Source of the DNA: Candidatus Burkholderia verschuerenii
Lineage (GTDB): Bacteria; Pseudomonadota; Gammaproteobacteria; Burkholderiales; Burkholderiaceae
Direction of reading: 5' to 3'
Assembly: GCF_001189365.1 (NCBI RefSeq)
Contig: NZ_LFJJ01000028.1
Location: forward strand, 1-39,386
DNA length: 39,386 nt
The notes under the pieces were generated by a model. The model searched no databases and was not told the origin of the DNA. It saw nothing but the letters and a program-made list of their open reading frames with translations. A program made the position numbers and the translations under genes. Shown here piece by piece: positions 37,952 through 39,386 of the stretch. Position 1 is the stretch's first letter, and every line of letters starts with the position of its first letter.

Positions 37952-38134
37952 AAAAGCGATATGCTCAAGATCTTCGTTTCCGCACCAACCCTTTCGAACA
38001 CAGGCATAAAACCCCTTGAAACAGGGCCTCTGGCGCTCGATTGGCTGCCTCGGCAGTGTACGGAAAATCGCGGCTCGAATGACGCGATCAAGGGTATGGA
38101 ACAAGAATGAATCATTTTTCTTTGTCCCTACGAT

Positions 38135-38156
38135 AGTAGGCATCAAGGTACCTACT
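38135..38156. promoter_or_regulatory. Possible operator dyad upstream of Crp/Fnr-type gene
   Basis: AGTAGG (38135-38140) and CCTACT (38151-38156) around a 10-bp spacer; a further CCTAC-GATA-GTAGG hairpin overlaps its left half (38128-38140... arms of five). This symmetry fits a dimeric regulator, possibly the adjacent one, but no consensus is known to me. Confidence 0.35.
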
Positions 38157-38549
38157 TCATGCCCTGAGAGGCTTACCGCACGTAGATTTGAAAATGCCAT
38201 ACCTACACATGGGGGGGGTCGCAACAGTCAAAGTCATATCGCATGCAGGGATTCATAAGACCAGCAATGTTCAAGAATGAAACGAAATCGATTCGCCGCA
38301 CCCGACGCTATCGATTACGGTCGTAACGAATGCCCACCGGCATTGACGTTACGTCGATTGGCACAGTCCTCGCTATTAACCTCACGCAGCCCGACCGACG
38401 CCGACGATCAGATCAACAAGAGCACGGACGGGACGCTACGGGGCTGGCAATGCGCTGTCGGATTGCTCGAGGCAAGCAAGTCGAACGGTCATGCCAGTAA
38501 TAAAAAGTGAAGCAGCTCACTGCGCGACGTTACGAGAGAGAGAACAATC

Positions 38550-39299
38550 ATGCTGACCCTTCAGTCCGACCTGCACGGCAATCATCTGCTTGGCGCCCTT
38601 CCGGCGCACGAATGGCAAGCCCTCACTCCGCATCTCGAACTCGTCCAGCTTCGCACGGAACAATTGCTGTGTGATTCGGGTCAGCGTATTCATCACGTCT
38701 ATTTCCCGACGACCGCGATCATCTCGCTGCTGCACACGATGGAAGACGGCGGCTCCGTCGAAATCGCCGCAGTCGGCCGCGAAGGCATGACGGGCGTGCC
38801 GGTGCTCACCGGCGGCGAAACCATGCCGACGCGCGTGCAGGTGCAATGCCCCGGCTTCGCGTATCGCATGAGCGCGCAGGCGCTGCGCGAGCAGTTCGGC
38901 CGTTCCGACTTCCTGCGCCGCCTGATGCTGCTGTACATGCAAGCACTGCTGACGCAGGTCGCGCAAACGGCCGCATGCAACCGGCATCATTCGTTCAACA
39001 AGCAGTTGTGCCGCTGGCTGCTGATCGAAATCGACCGCACCGCGTTCAACGAACTGCAAGTGACGCAGCAATTGATCGCCGACATGCTCGGCGTGCGTCG
39101 CGAAGGCGTGACCGAAGCGGCCGGCAAGCTGCACGACGCCGGTCTGATCCACCACAGCCGCGGCTGCATCAAGGTCGTGGATCGCGCGGGACTCGAAGCA
39201 CGCGCGTGCGAATGCTACGGGCTCGTCAAACGCGAGTTCGATCGCCTGCTGCCGCGCCTGCGCGCGCAAGAAGCCGCGTCCGAGTCCAGCAGCGTTTAA
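38550..39299 (+). CDS. Crp/Fnr family transcriptional regulator
   Basis: A 249-aa protein from the ATG at 38550, preceded by GAGAGAG. Residues 12-120 form a cyclic-nucleotide-binding-like beta roll (LRTEQLLCDSGQRIHHVYFP, EIAAVGREGMTGVPVL), but the Arg/Glu phosphate cassette of Crp is not evident, so the ligand is unknown. The dimerisation helix is LRRLMLLYMQALLTQVAQTA, and the winged helix VTQQLIADMLGVRREGVTEA lies at about residues 171-190. No FNR-type N-terminal cysteine cluster is present. Regulators of this type are common in Burkholderia-group genomes. About 90 bp follow to the window end with nothing I can call. Confidence 0.9.
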   Translation: MLTLQSDLHGNHLLGALPAHEWQALTPHLELVQLRTEQLLCDSGQRIHHVYFPTTAIISLLHTMEDGGSVEIAAVGREGMTGVPVLTGGETMPTRVQVQCPGFAYRMSAQALREQFGRSDFLRRLMLLYMQALLTQVAQTAACNRHHSFNKQLCRWLLIEIDRTAFNELQVTQQLIADMLGVRREGVTEAAGKLHDAGLIHHSRGCIKVVDRAGLEARACECYGLVKREFDRLLPRLRAQEAASESSSV

Positions 39300-39386
39300 T
39301 GAGTCGGCCCTTCAGAATTAGTCGAAGTCAAGGGTGGCAAGGGGCCGCCGGAAGATCGTGTTTCCCAGAACTCCCAGAAGCAATAT

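Larger units (their letters stand above)
37542..38549. other. 1-kb gap before the Crp/Fnr-type gene, repeat-rich
   Basis: No intact gene is recognised. It is AT-richer than the rest of the window. It holds a 19-bp imperfect direct repeat (37639 and 37933), a 7-bp-arm dyad CCAAACG / CGTTTGG (37840-37846, 37853-37859), a cluster of CCTAC/GTAGG motifs at 38128-38206, and a run of eight G at 38211-38218. Short open frames are present but have no ribosome binding site and no family likeness. Confidence 0.6.

Noticed and set aside
38211..38218. G8 run as a phase-variation tract
   Set aside because: It is not inside a supported gene or between clear promoter elements; too little evidence.
1..39386. 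CRISPR array, prophage, integron, tRNA or rRNA genes
   Set aside because: No regularly spaced repeats, phage genes, integrase, transposase or tRNA cloverleaf could be recognised in the window.

Overview
The window looks like the chromosome of a high-GC betaproteobacterium of the Burkholderia / Paraburkholderia / Caballeronia group. The evidence is the gene order (dnaX, 4.5S RNA, trxA, rho, rpmE2), the very GC-rich third codon positions, and the closeness of the recognisable proteins to that group. No plasmid, prophage, CRISPR array or intact insertion sequence is visible.

Layout. 1-5.4 kb is a housekeeping block: dnaX (minus strand, 3' end outside the window), ffs 4.5S RNA (minus), trxA, rho, mtfA and rpmE2. 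5.5-8.7 kb holds an ArnT-like membrane glycosyltransferase and a MATE exporter. 8.8-16.9 kb holds an alpha-2-macroglobulin / PBP1C pair (yfhM-pbpC), and both genes are broken. 17-18.5 kb holds a small ComEA-like helix-hairpin-helix protein and a YidB/DUF937 protein. 18.5-20.3 kb is a hipBA toxin-antitoxin operon with three well-spaced operator copies. 20.3-23 kb is clpB with a clear sigma-32 promoter. 23.1-24.5 kb is an nsrR / group III truncated haemoglobin divergent pair. 24.5-26.6 kb is moeA-moaD-moaE (molybdenum cofactor). 26.8-30.2 kb holds a NUDIX hydrolase, the two N-degron aminoacyl-transferases aat and bpt, and pyrD. 30.3-31.9 kb is an amino-acid ABC uptake remnant: a frameshifted binding protein and an intact permease, with no ATPase. 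32-33.6 kb holds a truncated Gfo/Idh oxidoreductase and an FCD-type GntR regulator. 34.2-36 kb holds a frameshifted GT4 glycosyltransferase and an ElaA-like acetyltransferase. 36.5-39.3 kb holds a DUF1839-like gene with a scrambled 3' end, about 1 kb without an intact gene, and a Crp/Fnr-type regulator.

The strongest theme is selective gene decay. Six of roughly thirty protein genes carry disabling lesions: two in-frame nonsense codons, one 11-bp tandem duplication, three or more small frameshifts and one 5' truncation. Every broken gene is accessory (envelope, uptake, sugar metabolism, glycosylation, a hypothetical). Replication, transcription termination, translation, proteostasis, pyrimidine and molybdenum-cofactor genes are all intact. 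This is the pattern of a lineage recently released from free-living selection, such as the host-restricted leaf-nodule symbionts known in this group. That link is inference, and sequencing error must be excluded for the single-base lesions.

I found no wholly new system. The most interesting items are the joint decay of the protease-trap / PBP1C pair, with one stop seven codons before the thioester cysteine; the three-operator hipBA control region, with one operator covering the -35 box; and the dyad-rich gap before the Crp/Fnr gene.
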